A DNA stretch of 64,000 bases from Rhizobium sp. WYJ-E13 (GCF_018987265.1 NZ_CP076853.1:3953501-4017500); one strand, 5' to 3'. Shown: positions 38,547 to 48,610, counted from the first letter of the stretch. The notes: generated by a model from the letters alone, not told the origin. Numbers and translations are program-made.

Positions 38547-40384
38547 GCCGCGGTATCGGCCGGGAGGGCAAGGATGAAGCGGGCACCAAGCAATTTACCA
38601 CTCTCGTCGTCGACGATGTTTTCGGCCCGCAATGAACCGCCATGCGCCTCGGCGATCTGCCGGCTGATGGAAAGCCCGAGGCCGGAATTCTGGCCGAAAC
38701 CTTCGGATTCCGGTCGGTCGGTATAAAAGCGTTCGAAGATGCGGTCGATATTCTCGGCCTGGATCCCCGGACCGTTGTCTTCGATATAGACCACGCAACG
38801 GGAGCGGGTACGGACCAGACGCACCGTGATCTTGCCGTCCTGTTCCGGCACAAAGGAGCGGGCATTTTCAATCAGGTTGGTGATGATCTGGCCGATACGC
38901 AGGTCATGCCCTTTAACGACAAAGCGCGTCTTGACGTTCGGCTTGCGATCCACGGCATAGTCTATGTCGACCTTCTTCTTGGTGCTGCGGATCTGGCGCG
39001 ACACGTCGATGAGATCGCGCAGAAATACTTCCAGATCGACAGAACCTGCATCGACGCGCGCAAGCTCGGCATCGAGACGCGATGCATCCGAGATATCGCT
39101 GATCAGCCGATCGAGGCGGCGGACATCGTGCTGGATGACATCCATCAGCCGCTTCTTGGAATCGTCGGATTTGGCGAGCGGCAGTGTTTCGACGGCACTG
39201 CGCAGCGAGGTAAGCGGGTTCTTCAGCTCATGGCTGACATCGGCTGCAAAGCTCTCGATCGCATCGATCCGGTCGTAGAGGGCCGTCGTCATTTCGCGCA
39301 GCGCAATGGAAAGGTTGCCGATTTCGTCCTGACGCGCCGAAAAATCTGGAATTTCTTCACGTTCCTTGGCGCCGCGGCGCACCCGGATGGCCGCCGCCGA
39401 AAGCCGGCGCAGCGGATTGGCGATCGTCGAGGACAGCACGAGCGCCATCAGCACGTTGACGAGCGTTGCAACGCCGAAGACACGCATGATGGCGAGACGC
39501 TCGGCATGCACGATATTGTCGATATCGCCGGCCTGCGTCGACAGCAGCAACACACCGAGCACGGCCCGGAAACGCTGGATCGGTACGGCAACCGAAACGA
39601 TGAGCTCGCCCTTTTCCGTCGTGCGCACGACTGCGCCGCGTACACCCGTCAGCGCGTTCATCACCTCGGGATAGATAGAACCATCACCACCTGGTGCTTC
39701 CTTGTAGACAGGAAGATTGCCCGGCTGCAGCGCCTTATTGAAGAGGGCCGTAAACCATTCGCTCCAGGTCTGCTTTTCTTCCTCCACTGGCGGCAGGTCG
39801 AAGCGCAGCACCTGGCCACGAGAATAGAGATGGCGGGAATCGAGCAGCAGATTGGCGTCGGCATCAAAAATGCGGGCGCGGGTGCGGGTCGGAGAAATCA
39901 GCCGTCGAAGAACCGGCGCCACCTTTTCCGGATCGATCGGGAATTCGAGATCCTCGTCGTTCGGCACCGGTGTGATACTCTGGCCGGCCTGCAGTTCCAG
40001 CAGCTTCTGCGGATCGATGGTGATCGAGTTCGTATCGACGGAAGCCGAAGCCGAAACCGCGCCGGCGATGATTTCGCCCTGGGTCAGCAGGCTCTCGACG
40101 CGCGCGTCGATCAGGCCTTCTCGGAACTGGTTGAGGTAGAGAATACCGCCGACGAGGACGAGCAGGGCCGCAAGGTTAAAGAAGACGATGCGGCGCGTCA
40201 GGCTCGAAAAGACAGCATTGCCGAAGATACGGCGGATCAGGGTGAAGGGATGCGACCAACGCCGACCCCTGACGCGTCGGGTGCTCACGCCCTCCGCATC
40301 ATCCAGATCCCTTTCCTGCACCAACTGTGCCAATAACGGCCCTTTCGGAGGGCAGGGCCAGCTTGGCCGGCCCGCCGCCCTCAT
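38543..40384 (-). CDS. chvG: Sensor histidine kinase ChvG (ExoS)
   Basis: A 613-aa membrane sensor. Transmembrane segments are near the N-terminus (IVFFNLAALLVLVGGILYL) and at about residues 305-325 (VATLVNVLMALVLSSTIA), flanking a periplasmic domain of about 200 residues. HAMP, H-box (ADVSHELKNPLTSL) and ATPase motifs (NLIENARSF, DNGPGIQ, SGLGLSI) follow. ChvG senses acid and envelope signals and controls exopolysaccharide, motility and symbiosis in rhizobia. The ATG at 40384 is chosen (GGGAG upstream); the longer frame would overlap chvI. Confidence 0.94.
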   Translation of the reverse strand: MRAAGRPSWPCPPKGPLLAQLVQERDLDDAEGVSTRRVRGRRWSHPFTLIRRIFGNAVFSSLTRRIVFFNLAALLVLVGGILYLNQFREGLIDARVESLLTQGEIIAGAVSASASVDTNSITIDPQKLLELQAGQSITPVPNDEDLEFPIDPEKVAPVLRRLISPTRTRARIFDADANLLLDSRHLYSRGQVLRFDLPPVEEEKQTWSEWFTALFNKALQPGNLPVYKEAPGGDGSIYPEVMNALTGVRGAVVRTTEKGELIVSVAVPIQRFRAVLGVLLLSTQAGDIDNIVHAERLAIMRVFGVATLVNVLMALVLSSTIANPLRRLSAAAIRVRRGAKEREEIPDFSARQDEIGNLSIALREMTTALYDRIDAIESFAADVSHELKNPLTSLRSAVETLPLAKSDDSKKRLMDVIQHDVRRLDRLISDISDASRLDAELARVDAGSVDLEVFLRDLIDVSRQIRSTKKKVDIDYAVDRKPNVKTRFVVKGHDLRIGQIITNLIENARSFVPEQDGKITVRLVRTRSRCVVYIEDNGPGIQAENIDRIFERFYTDRPESEGFGQNSGLGLSISRQIAEAHGGSLRAENIVDDESGKLLGARFILALPADTAA

Positions 40385-40409
40385 TCGTCTCTCCCTGCGC
40401 TTTGAAGCG

Positions 40410-41147
40410 TCAGGCTGCTTCGCGGAAGCGGTAACCCACACCGTAAAGCGTTTCAATCATATCAAAGTCTGTATCGACCATCTTGAACTTCTTCCGCAGC
40501 CGCTTGATGTGGCTGTCGATGGTGCGGTCGTCAACATACACCTGTTCGTCATAGGCGGCATCCATGAGGGCGTCGCGGCTTTTCACCACACCCGGGCGCT
40601 GGGCCAGCGAATGCAGGATCAGGAATTCAGTGACGGTGAGGGTGACGGCTTCACCCTTCCAGGTGCAGGTATGGCGCTCCTGGTCCATGACCAACTGGCC
40701 GCGCTCGAGCGAACGGGCCTGCTGCACCGCACCTGCCTTTGGCGTACCGACGGTGGCAACGCCGCCGGTAGCGGCGGCCTCACGGCTCGAAGCGCGGCGC
40801 AGCACTGCGCGAACGCGTTCGACCAGCAGTCGCTGGGAGAAGGGCTTGGTGATGAAATCGTCGGCGCCCATCTTCAGGCCGAAGAGCTCGTCGATCTCTT
40901 CATCCTTGGAAGTCAGGAAGATGACTGGCATGTCCGACTTCTGGCGAAGACGACGAAGCAGCTCCATGCCGTCCATACGCGGCATCTTGATATCGAAGAT
41001 TGCCAGGTGTGGCGGGCGTGCGAGCAGGCCATCCAGCGCGGAGGCGCCGTCCGTATAGGTTTCGACCTTATATCCTTCGGCTTCCAGTGCAATCGACACG
41101 GAAGTGAGGATGTTGCGGTCGTCGTCAACGAGCGCGATTGTCGGCAT
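40410..41147 (-). CDS. chvI: Response regulator ChvI
   Basis: A 245-aa OmpR-family regulator: a receiver domain with DDD acidic pocket and phospho-Asp52 ([10 protein letters not shown]), and a C-terminal winged helix ([23 protein letters not shown]). It is the partner of ChvG, 25 bp downstream. The start [10 protein letters not shown] matches the family; an ATG at 41165 giving six more residues is also possible. It diverges from pckA across a 337-bp AT-rich gap. Confidence 0.94.
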   Translation of the reverse strand: MPTIALVDDDRNILTSVSIALEAEGYKVETYTDGASALDGLLARPPHLAIFDIKMPRMDGMELLRRLRQKSDMPVIFLTSKDEEIDELFGLKMGADDFITKPFSQRLLVERVRAVLRRASSREAAATGGVATVGTPKAGAVQQARSLERGQLVMDQERHTCTWKGEAVTLTVTEFLILHSLAQRPGVVKSRDALMDAAYDEQVYVDDRTIDSHIKRLRKKFKMVDTDFDMIETLYGVGYRFREAA

Positions 41148-41484
41148 GGTGTTCGTCTCCGTCATCAGTGCGCAATCTCCCGGATTTCGTCTCCCCAGGC
41201 GGTCTTCGTGACCGGTCGCGCTTATGGAGGATAAAGGTGGAACAAATTGTGGCAAAGATAAAGGGGTAGATTGCCAGTCCTCATGAGCCGCAATCGCAAG
41301 TGGTGCGACAAGTTGTTTCAACAGGAGGTCTTCAAACGATTTAAAATAGATTCTCGGAATTTAAATCGATTAATTATTTGATATTATTATATTTTCCAAG
41401 TTCTAGCCTATTGCCATTTAAAATTTCTCCTTTTACTTTCGCTTATATTTTAACGGCCAAGGCGCCTCAGCGAAGGGAAAAGCT
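41148..41484. other. Divergent chvI/pckA intergenic region
   Basis: This 337-bp gap holds the promoters of both genes. The pckA-proximal half (about 41335-41460) is very AT-rich. I see the LacI-type candidate operator at 41358-41377 but no confident -35/-10 pair, no open frame of interest and no hairpin. Confidence 0.6.
41358..41377. promoter_or_regulatory. LacI-type candidate operator upstream of pckA
   Basis: Imperfect palindrome centred on a CG step at 41367/41368 with core AATCGATT and flanking AT-rich arms; 8 of 10 positions per arm pair. LacI-family operators have this CG-centred form, and rhizobial pckA is controlled by the LacI-family PckR. Assignment to PckR is inference. Confidence 0.42.
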
Positions 41485-43095
41485 ATGGAGACGTTCGGAG
41501 TTCATAACCAGGCAATCGAGCTGGCGACGATCGGTTTCGGCGACGTACGGAGCGTCCGCTACAACCTCTCTGCCGCTCTTCTTTACGAGGAAGCGATTCG
41601 CCGGGGAGAGGCCGAACTGACAGCCCAGGGCGCTCTTCGTGCCACGACCGGCCAGCACACGGGCCGTTCGCCGCGCGACAAGTTCGTCGTCCGCGATGAG
41701 AATACGGATGACCAGATCTGGTGGGATAACAACAAGCCGATGTCGCCGGAGCATTTTGCCCTGCTGCACAAGGATATGCTGGCCCATGCCGCGGGCAGGG
41801 ATCTCTTCGTGCAGGACCTGATCGGCGGTGCCGACGCCGGTCAGGCACTCCCGACCCGCGTTGTGACCGAATTCGCCTGGCATTCGCTCTTCATCCGCAA
41901 CCTGCTGATCCGTCCGAAGGCAGACGCGCTCGCGAGCTTTGCGCCGAAGTTGACGATCATCGACCTGCCGAGCTTCAAGGCCGATCCGGAGCGTTACGGC
42001 TGCCGCACCGAAACGGTGATTGCCTGCGATCTCACCAACGGCATCGTTCTGATTGCCGGCACCTCCTATGCCGGCGAGATGAAGAAGTCGGTCTTCACAG
42101 TGCTGAACTACCTGCTGCCCGAAAAGGGTGTCATGCCGATGCACTGCTCGGCCAATGTCGGCCCTGCGGGTGATGCTGCGGTCTTCTTCGGTCTGTCCGG
42201 TACGGGCAAGACGACGCTTTCGGCTGACCCGGCACGCACCTTGATCGGCGATGACGAACACGGCTGGAGCGAAAACGGCATCTTCAATTTCGAAGGCGGC
42301 TGCTACGCCAAGACCATTCGCCTCTCGGCAGAGGCCGAACCGGAAATCTATGCCACGACACAGCGTTTCGGTACGGTGCTTGAAAACGTCGTTCTCAACG
42401 AAAACCGAGAGCCGGATTTCGACGATGCGTCGCTGACGGAAAACACGCGCTGCGCCTACCCGATGGACTTCATTCCGAATGCATCTGAAACCGGCCTTGC
42501 GCCTCATCCAAAGACGATCATCATGCTGACGGCCGACGCTTTTGGCGTCATGCCGCCGATCGCCAAGCTGACGCCAGAGCAGGCCATGTACCACTTCCTC
42601 TCCGGCTACACCGCCAAGGTGGCAGGTACGGAAAAGGGTGTCACGGAGCCGGAAGCGACCTTCTCGACCTGCTTCGGCGCCCCCTTCATGCCGCGTCATC
42701 CCGCCGAATACGGAAATCTCCTGAAGGAGCTGATCGGCCGCCACGGCGTGGAATGCTGGCTGGTCAACACCGGCTGGACCGGCGGTGCTTACGGCATCGG
42801 CAAGCGCATGCCGATCAAGGCGACCCGTACTTTGCTGACCGCCGCCCTTTCGGGCGAACTCGCCAAGGCTGAACTCCGCGCCGATCCGAATTTCGGCTTT
42901 GCCGTTCCGGTCGCAGTCGAAGGCGTCGATACCAGCATCCTCGACCCACGCTCGACCTGGGCCGACAAGCAGGCCTATGACGCGCAGGCCGAGAAGCTTG
43001 TGTCCATGTTCATCGCCAACTTCGCCAAGTTCGAGGACCATGTCGACGGCGGTGTGCGCGACGCAGCCCCCGGCATCAAGGTCGCTGCCGAATAA
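41485..43095 (+). CDS. pckA: Phosphoenolpyruvate carboxykinase (ATP)
   Basis: PckA converts oxaloacetate to PEP, the key gluconeogenic step during growth on dicarboxylates. The 536-aa product has the kinase-1a motif [14 protein letters not shown], the metal-binding GDDEHGWS and the substrate-binding [13 protein letters not shown]. It is transcribed away from chvI and ends at a strong terminator. The regulatory PTS genes nearby make carbon-status control plausible. A 551-codon frame on the opposite strand is a shadow. Confidence 0.97.
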   Translation: METFGVHNQAIELATIGFGDVRSVRYNLSAALLYEEAIRRGEAELTAQGALRATTGQHTGRSPRDKFVVRDENTDDQIWWDNNKPMSPEHFALLHKDMLAHAAGRDLFVQDLIGGADAGQALPTRVVTEFAWHSLFIRNLLIRPKADALASFAPKLTIIDLPSFKADPERYGCRTETVIACDLTNGIVLIAGTSYAGEMKKSVFTVLNYLLPEKGVMPMHCSANVGPAGDAAVFFGLSGTGKTTLSADPARTLIGDDEHGWSENGIFNFEGGCYAKTIRLSAEAEPEIYATTQRFGTVLENVVLNENREPDFDDASLTENTRCAYPMDFIPNASETGLAPHPKTIIMLTADAFGVMPPIAKLTPEQAMYHFLSGYTAKVAGTEKGVTEPEATFSTCFGAPFMPRHPAEYGNLLKELIGRHGVECWLVNTGWTGGAYGIGKRMPIKATRTLLTAALSGELAKAELRADPNFGFAVPVAVEGVDTSILDPRSTWADKQAYDAQAEKLVSMFIANFAKFEDHVDGGVRDAAPGIKVAAE

Positions 43096-43114
43096 GCCGC
43101 CGGCAAACTTCTGG

Positions 43115-43130
43115 AGATTCACGTGAAACC
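43115..43130. promoter_or_regulatory. Degenerate parS-like sequence
   Basis: Carries the full 10-bp core TTCACGTGAA and matches the parS consensus at 13 of 16 positions. Its right half also forms the left arm of the pckA terminator, so part of the match is explained by that hairpin. Confidence 0.35.
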
Positions 43131-43154
43131 CGGCGTTCCCAAGCGCCGGGTTTC
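43125..43154 (+). terminator. Hairpin terminator after pckA
   Basis: Perfect 11-bp arms GAAACCCGGCG / CGCCGGGTTTC around an 8-nt loop, 30 bp after the pckA stop. The trailing T-tract is short. Confidence 0.75.
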
Positions 43155-43195
43155 CACTGCTTTCAATTCGCGGCCATTATGCGCTAGAAGGCTGC

Positions 43196-43633
43196 ATGGC
43201 CAGCGACGCTCTTTATATCGACGACAGGATTACCATCGCCGGATGGGAGCTGACGGAACAGTTCGTTCTGGCGGGTGGTCCTGGCGGTCAGAACGTCAAC
43301 AAGGTCTCGACCGCCGTCCAGCTCTTCTTCAATATTCCCAATTCCCCCTCGCTCAACGAGAGGGTCAAAACCAATGCGATCAAGCTTGCCGGCAGGCGCA
43401 TGTCGAAGGACGGTGTGCTGATGATCGAGGCAAGCCGCTTTCGCAGTCAGGACCGTAATCGCGAGGACGCACGCGAGCGGCTGAAGGAATTGATCATTGA
43501 GGCCGCCAAGCCGCCACCGCCGCCGCGCAAGAAGACCAAGCCGACGAAGGGCTCGATCGAGCGACGCCTGAAGGAAAAATCCGGCCGCTCGGAAGTCAAG
43601 AAGATGCGCGGCCGACCGGGCCGTGGAGAATGA
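43196..43633 (+). CDS. arfB: Peptidyl-tRNA hydrolase ArfB (YaeJ), ribosome rescue
   Basis: A 145-aa class-I release-factor-like protein with the catalytic GGQ in AGGPGGQNVNKVST and a long basic C-terminal tail (PRKKTKPTKGS to the end) that enters the mRNA channel. ArfB releases stalled peptides from non-stop ribosomes and lacks codon-recognition domains, as the short length here shows. It is followed by alkB with a 1-bp gap. Confidence 0.93.
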   Translation: MASDALYIDDRITIAGWELTEQFVLAGGPGGQNVNKVSTAVQLFFNIPNSPSLNERVKTNAIKLAGRRMSKDGVLMIEASRFRSQDRNREDARERLKELIIEAAKPPPPPRKKTKPTKGSIERRLKEKSGRSEVKKMRGRPGRGE

Positions 43634-43634
43634 C

Positions 43635-44246
43635 ATGCCAGAGCTACTAAGCGGCATCCGCCATCTGCCAGACTATCTGGATTGCGCTCGCCAGGAAGCG
43701 CTGGTCGATATCATGAGGAATATTGTCGCCGAGGCGCCGCTCTACGTGCCGATCATGCCTGGCACCGGCAAGCCGATGTCGGTGCGCATGACCAATTGCG
43801 GCTCGCTCGGCTGGGTGACGGACAAGGCGCGCGGCTATCGCTATCAGCCGATGCACCCGGTGACCGGCAGGCCGTGGCCGGCACTCCCGTCGGAGTTGCT
43901 GGAGATCTGGGGCGACGTTTCGGGCTACGATAAGACGCCTGAAGCCTGCCTCGTCAATTTCTATTCGGATGAGGCGCGCATGGGGTTGCATCAGGACAAG
44001 GATGAGAACGACCTGAAAGCGCCGGTCGTCTCGATTTCGCTCGGCAATACCTGCCTGTTTCGCGCGGGTGGCGTGAACCGCAACGACAAGACTATGTCCC
44101 TCAAGCTGTCGAGCGGCGATGTCGTCATTCTCGGCGGGGAAGGGCGGCTCTGCTTCCACGGCGTCGACCGCATCTACCCGGGCACCTCGACCCTTTTGAA
44201 GAACGGCGGCCGCATCAATCTGACGCTCCGCCGGGTCAATCCGTAG
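43635..44246 (+). CDS. alkB: Alkylated DNA repair dioxygenase AlkB
   Basis: A 203-aa Fe(II)/2-oxoglutarate dioxygenase that reverses 1-methyladenine and 3-methylcytosine lesions. Iron ligands are visible in the HQDKDEND segment (HxD) and CFHGVDRIY; the 2-oxoglutarate-binding Arg residues are in NLTLRR near the C-terminus. The ATG at 43635 has GGAG six bases upstream and follows arfB directly. A GTG 12 bp earlier is possible. Confidence 0.92.
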   Translation: MPELLSGIRHLPDYLDCARQEALVDIMRNIVAEAPLYVPIMPGTGKPMSVRMTNCGSLGWVTDKARGYRYQPMHPVTGRPWPALPSELLEIWGDVSGYDKTPEACLVNFYSDEARMGLHQDKDENDLKAPVVSISLGNTCLFRAGGVNRNDKTMSLKLSSGDVVILGGEGRLCFHGVDRIYPGTSTLLKNGGRINLTLRRVNP

Positions 44247-44248
44247 AA

Positions 44249-44280
44249 GCAATTCCAACAAGGGTTTCGTCAGGAATTGC
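44249..44280. other. Inverted repeat between convergent alkB and coaA
   Basis: Arms GCAATTCC / GGAATTGC with a 16-nt loop in the 39-bp gap. There is no clear T-tract, so a terminator role is uncertain. Confidence 0.4.
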
Positions 44281-44285
44281 GTTGC

Positions 44286-45281
44286 TCAAAGCTTGCGCAG
44301 CGCCACCTGTTCGATCAGATGATCTTTGCCCTTGCGCAGGATGAGATCGGCGCGCGGCCGCGTCGGCAGGATGTTCTGGCGCAAATTCTTGAGGTTGATA
44401 TTCGCCCAGAGGTCTTCAGCGATCGCAACCGCTTTTTCATCATTGATCGATGCATAGCGATGGAAGTAGGAATTCGGATCTCGGAAGGCCGTCTCCCTGA
44501 GCCGCATGAAGCGCGTCACATACCAGTTGTGGATCTGCGTTTCCTCAGCGTCGATATAGATCGAGAAGTCGAAGAAGTCGGACACCATCGGCACGATCTT
44601 GCCGTCGGCCGGCAGGTCACGTGACTGCAGGACATTGATGCCCTCGAAGATGAGGATATCGGGCCGGTCGACGATCTTGTATTCGTCCGGCAGCACGTCA
44701 TAGACGAGGTGCGAGTAGGAGGGCGCCTTCACGTCCGGCAAGCCGGCCTTGATCGCCGAGAGGAAACGCAGGATCGCGCCCGTATCGTAGCTTTCCGGAA
44801 AACCCTTGCGCTGCATCAGGTTCTCGCGTTTCAGCACGGCATTGGGATAGAGGAAGCCGTCCGTGGTGACGAGATCGACCTTGGGGCTGGAAGGCCAGCG
44901 GCCGAGCAGCTCCTTCAAGATACGTGCCGTCGTGGATTTACCGACAGCGACAGAACCGGCAATACCGATCACGAACGGCGTCTTCGCCACATCCGACAGG
45001 CTGAGGAAGCGGTTGCGCTGCTCGAACAGCAGCTGCGAGGATTCCACATGTGCCGAAAGCAGCCGCGACAGCGACAGATAGATGCGCCGGACTTCATCGA
45101 GATCGATCGGGTCGCCCATGGAGCGGAGCCGTTTGACCTCATCGGCCGTCAGCGTCATCGGCGTGTCGGCACGAAACTTTGCCCACTGTTCCGATGTGAA
45201 GAAGTGATAGGGGGAATAGGAAGCGGTCTGGAAGTGATCCAGCTTTTCCGCCACCCCGATAATCTGTGTCGCGATACTCAT
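44286..45281 (-). CDS. coaA: Pantothenate kinase, type I
   Basis: CoaA phosphorylates pantothenate, the first and controlling step of CoA synthesis. The 331-aa product has the P-loop [35 protein letters not shown] and FEGINVLQ, all of the bacterial type-I (E. coli CoaA) class. The start overlaps the hisE stop (ATGA), so it is the last gene of the his run. Confidence 0.96.
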   Translation of the reverse strand: MSIATQIIGVAEKLDHFQTASYSPYHFFTSEQWAKFRADTPMTLTADEVKRLRSMGDPIDLDEVRRIYLSLSRLLSAHVESSQLLFEQRNRFLSLSDVAKTPFVIGIAGSVAVGKSTTARILKELLGRWPSSPKVDLVTTDGFLYPNAVLKRENLMQRKGFPESYDTGAILRFLSAIKAGLPDVKAPSYSHLVYDVLPDEYKIVDRPDILIFEGINVLQSRDLPADGKIVPMVSDFFDFSIYIDAEETQIHNWYVTRFMRLRETAFRDPNSYFHRYASINDEKAVAIAEDLWANINLKNLRQNILPTRPRADLILRKGKDHLIEQVALRKL

Positions 45282-45601
45282 GAACTCTGCCGGCTGGCCT
45301 TTTCCTTGAGGCCGGATTGCGCGGTCCGCCGCGCAAGTTCGGTCATGACATTCTCTACCGGTATTTCAGCAATCTTCAATACGACCAATAGGTGATAGAG
45401 AACGTCGGCTGCTTCATATGTGAGGTTATCGCGGTCGTTGGTGACGGCGGCCATGACAGCCTCGATCGCTTCCTCGCCGAGTTTCTTGGCTGCTTTCTGC
45501 TGTCCGCCGGCCACCAGCTTGGCAGTCCAGGATTCGTCCGGAGAGGCCTTCGCCCGCTCTTCGACGATTCGCTCGAGGTCGGAAAGGGAAAATCCGCTCA
45601 T
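45278..45601 (-). CDS. hisE: Phosphoribosyl-ATP pyrophosphatase
   Basis: HisE hydrolyses phosphoribosyl-ATP to phosphoribosyl-AMP, step two of histidine synthesis. The 107-aa all-alpha MazG-like protein has the metal-binding [14 protein letters not shown] and [12 protein letters not shown] motifs. It is a single-domain HisE, not fused to HisI. It lies 15 bp after hisF. Confidence 0.95.
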   Translation of the reverse strand: MSGFSLSDLERIVEERAKASPDESWTAKLVAGGQQKAAKKLGEEAIEAVMAAVTNDRDNLTYEAADVLYHLLVVLKIAEIPVENVMTELARRTAQSGLKEKASRQSS

Positions 45602-45616
45602 GTCCTGCTTCCAAAC

Positions 45617-46405
45617 TCAGTCGAGGCGCATCGCGATGCCGCGCTCAGACATATAGTGTTTCGCTTCGCCGACGGAATAGGTGCCGAAGTGGAAGATTGA
45701 TGCGGCAAGCACCGCATTGGCATGGCCTTCCTTCACGCCGGCCACGAGATCGTCGAGATCACCGACGCCGCCAGAAGCAATGACCGGCACGCGAACGGAA
45801 TCGGCAATCGCACGTGTCAGCTCAAGATCGTAGCCAATCTTCGTGCCGTCGCGGTCCATGGAGGTAACGAGCAACTCGCCGGCGCCGCGGGCAACCATCT
45901 TCTGGGCGAATTCCACCGCATCGATGCCGGTCGCGTTGCGGCCGCCATGCGTATAGATTTCCCAGGCACTGAAATTATCGCCGCCGACTTTGTGCGTGAG
46001 GCGGCGCTTGGCATCGATCGATACGACGATGCACTGGTCGCCGAACTTGTCAGCCGCTTCGGCCACAAAATCCGGATTGTTGACCGCAGCCGAATTGATA
46101 GAGACCTTGTCGGCACCGCACAGCAGCAGCTTGCGGATATCGGCAATGGTCCGCACGCCGCCGCCGACGGTAAGCGGCATGAAGCATTGCTCGGCCGTGC
46201 GTGCCACGACATCGAAGATTGTCTCGCGATTGTCAGAGGAGGCGGTGATGTCGAGGAAGCAGAGCTCGTCGGCGCCGGCCGCATCATAGGCCTTGGCTGC
46301 TTCGACAGGATCGCCGGCATCGACCAGATTGAGGAAATTGACGCCCTTGACGACACGACCGTCCTTGACGTCGAGGCAGGGGATTATGCGGGCTTTCAGG
46401 CTCAT
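45617..46405 (-). CDS. hisF: Imidazole glycerol phosphate synthase cyclase subunit
   Basis: HisF uses ammonia from HisH to form imidazole glycerol phosphate and AICAR. The 262-aa barrel has the catalytic Asp in [18 protein letters not shown] and the second Asp in [13 protein letters not shown], with phosphate loops GGGVRT and ASGGVGD. The start overlaps the hisA stop by one base. Confidence 0.97.
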   Translation of the reverse strand: MSLKARIIPCLDVKDGRVVKGVNFLNLVDAGDPVEAAKAYDAAGADELCFLDITASSDNRETIFDVVARTAEQCFMPLTVGGGVRTIADIRKLLLCGADKVSINSAAVNNPDFVAEAADKFGDQCIVVSIDAKRRLTHKVGGDNFSAWEIYTHGGRNATGIDAVEFAQKMVARGAGELLVTSMDRDGTKIGYDLELTRAIADSVRVPVIASGGVGDLDDLVAGVKEGHANAVLAASIFHFGTYSVGEAKHYMSERGIAMRLD

Positions 46406-47151
46406 TATACAGTCTCCTTCGCCCGTGCTGCTTTGATGAGATCGAGCGCCTCCTTGGGATCGATCCGCCCATCATAAAGAGCCCGTCCGGAGATGGCGCC
46501 TTCGAGCTTGCGGGCATCCGGTTGTAGCATGCGTTTGATGTCGTCGATCGAGGCAAGTCCACCCGATGCGATGACCGGGATGGAGACAGCGTCCGCCAGC
46601 TCCAGCGTTGAGGTCCAGTTGATACCCGCCAGGATGCCGTCGCGGTCGATATCCGTATAGATGATTGCGGCAACGCCGGCGCCTTCGAATTTCTTTGCGA
46701 GTTCTACGATGCCGAGTTCGGATGCTTCCGCCCAGCCTTCGACCGCGACCTTGCCGCCCTTGGCATCGATGCCGACGGCGACGCGGCCCGGAAATGTCTT
46801 GCAGGCTTCGATGACGAGCGCTGGATCTCGCACGGCAACGGTGCCGAGGATGACGCGGCGCAGACCGCGCGAAAGCCAGTTTTCGATATGAGCGAGCGTT
46901 CGGATGCCGCCGCCGAGCTGAACCGGGTTTTTCGTTGCCTTCAGGATCGCCTCGACGGCATCGCCATTGGCCGAATGTCCCGCAAAGGCGCCGTCGAGAT
47001 CGACCACATGCAGCCATTCGAAACCCTGCTCTTCGAAGGATTTCGCCTGGGCGGCCGGATCGGTGTTGTAGACCGTCGCCTGTTGCATGTCGCCGAGCTT
47101 CAGGCGAACGCATTGTCCGCCCTTCAGGTCGATCGCGGGAAAAAGGATCAT
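46405..47151 (-). CDS. hisA: ProFAR isomerase
   Basis: HisA isomerises the aminoaldose ProFAR to the aminoketose PRFAR. The 248-aa barrel starts [17 protein letters not shown] with the first catalytic Asp, and has the second in [14 protein letters not shown], plus LGGGIRT and ASGGLAS phosphate loops. The ATG at 47151 is the family start; the longer frame reads into the neighbour. It lies 5 bp after the membrane protein gene. Confidence 0.96.
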   Translation of the reverse strand: MILFPAIDLKGGQCVRLKLGDMQQATVYNTDPAAQAKSFEEQGFEWLHVVDLDGAFAGHSANGDAVEAILKATKNPVQLGGGIRTLAHIENWLSRGLRRVILGTVAVRDPALVIEACKTFPGRVAVGIDAKGGKVAVEGWAEASELGIVELAKKFEGAGVAAIIYTDIDRDGILAGINWTSTLELADAVSIPVIASGGLASIDDIKRMLQPDARKLEGAISGRALYDGRIDPKEALDLIKAARAKETV

Positions 47152-47156
47152 TCGTC

Positions 47157-47711
47157 TCAAGTCCGTAGCATCATGGGCACTATCAGTGCATTCCACGCAT
47201 CTACGATATCCGAACGAAAAAAGACAGCGGCAATGGTGAGAGCGGCGAAAAGGACGATCAGCAGCAGTGCCACGGTGAAGCCGACCCCCACCTGGCGCCA
47301 GAAGCCGGTACGCTTTTTCACGGAATTTTCGATATCGCGCACCTGCCGCAACGCCTCGCTGTTGGTGGCAACGAGCTGGATCTGCGGCTCCATGGCCTCG
47401 ACATAGGTCTCGGCATAGCTTGAAAGGATCTGCGACGCACGGTCGCGCAACGTGTTGCGCAGATCGGACGAAAGATAATTGCTCGTCACCGCCGCGATTT
47501 CCGCCTCAATGGGCGAACGGCCGGCGTTGCGCTTGCGATAGCTGACGATGAAATCACGCTTCTGGCGCTCATAGAGCGCATAAGCGAGCAGACCGATCAG
47601 GTCATCCTCGCCTTCGATATAGAATTCCAGCACGGCTTCGGCGAAATCGCCGGCGCTTATCTCGTCCGATCTCAGCCTAGAATTCTCTTTTCCCGGAAAG
47701 GTCTCCTGCAT
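47157..47711 (-). CDS. Uncharacterised protein with a C-terminal transmembrane helix, in the his operon
   Basis: A 184-aa protein I do not recognise. Residues about 1-135 are polar and mostly helical with many charged residues; a single hydrophobic segment lies at about 141-165, with about 20 residues after it. There is no signal peptide, suggesting a tail-anchored inner-membrane protein with a cytosolic N-domain. Its start overlaps the preceding 60-codon gene by one base, and hisA follows 5 bp later, so it is co-transcribed with histidine genes. No role in histidine synthesis is implied by the sequence. Confidence 0.8.
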   Translation of the reverse strand: MQETFPGKENSRLRSDEISAGDFAEAVLEFYIEGEDDLIGLLAYALYERQKRDFIVSYRKRNAGRSPIEAEIAAVTSNYLSSDLRNTLRDRASQILSSYAETYVEAMEPQIQLVATNSEALRQVRDIENSVKKRTGFWRQVGVGFTVALLLIVLFAALTIAAVFFRSDIVDAWNALIVPMMLRT

Positions 47712-47893
47712 CAGCGGTCGAGCCTTTCTTTAAGCGTTTTGGCAGCGTTGGAGAGCGCTTTGCGATGCAGAGCTTCGTCGACCTGGCGGATGATCGTCCC
47801 GCCGGGCAGTCTGATATCGAGGAACGGCGGCTGGCCCTCTCTGGCAGGCCGCAGCCTGTAAAATATCTTTCCTGTCTTTTGTGAAGCCGGCAT
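47711..47893 (-). CDS. Small uncharacterised protein (60 aa) in the his operon
   Basis: A short basic protein (begins MPASQKTGKIFYRLRPA) with no recognised domain. Support for it being real: AGGAG lies eight bases before its ATG, its stop overlaps the next start as TGATG, and its codon use resembles its neighbours. It begins 66 bp after hisH. Function unknown. Confidence 0.65.
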   Translation of the reverse strand: MPASQKTGKIFYRLRPAREGQPPFLDIRLPGGTIIRQVDEALHRKALSNAAKTLKERLDR

Positions 47894-47959
47894 CGAGCGC
47901 GCTCCTGTATCTGCCTTCCCTTACTAGGGAAATAAGGCGCGCATATTAAAAGCCAGCCC

Positions 47960-48610
47960 TCAGGGCGCCCAGCGCAGGAAATTCGCAATCAGCGCCAGTC
48001 CGAGCTTCTGGCTCTTTTCCGGGTGGAATTGCGAACCAGCCATATTATCCCGGCCGACGAAGGCCGTCATCGGCCCACCATAATCGGTGGTGGCGATCAC
48101 GTCAGAGGCTTTCTCGGCAGCGAGATGGTAGGAGTGTACGAAATAAGCATGCAGGCCATCAGGTCCGGTCGGAATACCGTTGAAAAGCGGATGCTCCTGT
48201 TTCAGGTCGAGCGTGTTCCAGCCGATCTGCGGGATTTTCAGCTCGGGGTCGGCAGGTGTCATCTCGACGACGTCGCCTGCAATCCATCCGAAACCTTGCG
48301 TCACCGTTTTTTCAAGACCGCGCGAGGACATGAGCTGCATGCCGACGCAGATGCCGAGGAAGGGACGCGCCTTTTTCTCGACGCCTTCGAGCAGGGCCTC
48401 CGTCATACCAGGCACGGCATCGAGCCCGCGGCGGCAATCGGCATAGGCGCCGACGCCCGGCAGCACGATACGGTCGGCCGCGGCAACGATCTCCGCCTTG
48501 TCGGTCAGATTGATTTCGGCCTCGATGCCGGCTTCGCGGGCCGCACGTTCGAAAGCCTTGGTGGCTGAGCGCAGATTGCCAGAGCCGTAGTCGATAATTG
48601 CGACGCGCAT
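47960..48610 (-). CDS. hisH: Imidazole glycerol phosphate synthase glutaminase subunit
   Basis: HisH is the glutamine amidotransferase that supplies ammonia to HisF. The 216-aa class-I amidotransferase has the nucleophile Cys in [12 protein letters not shown], and the His-Glu pair in SQFHPEKSQ near the C-terminus. It starts [13 protein letters not shown], typical of HisH. Its start overlaps the DUF2628 stop by one base. Confidence 0.96.
   Translation of the reverse strand: MRVAIIDYGSGNLRSATKAFERAAREAGIEAEINLTDKAEIVAAADRIVLPGVGAYADCRRGLDAVPGMTEALLEGVEKKARPFLGICVGMQLMSSRGLEKTVTQGFGWIAGDVVEMTPADPELKIPQIGWNTLDLKQEHPLFNGIPTGPDGLHAYFVHSYHLAAEKASDVIATTDYGGPMTAFVGRDNMAGSQFHPEKSQKLGLALIANFLRWAP

Noticed and set aside
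41467..43122. 551-codon open frame on the minus strand
   Set aside because: Antisense shadow of pckA, with low-complexity charged sequence.
44612..44625. CACGTG palindrome (GTCACGTGAC) inside coaA
   Set aside because: Lacks the TT/AA flanks of parS and lies within coding sequence; likely chance.
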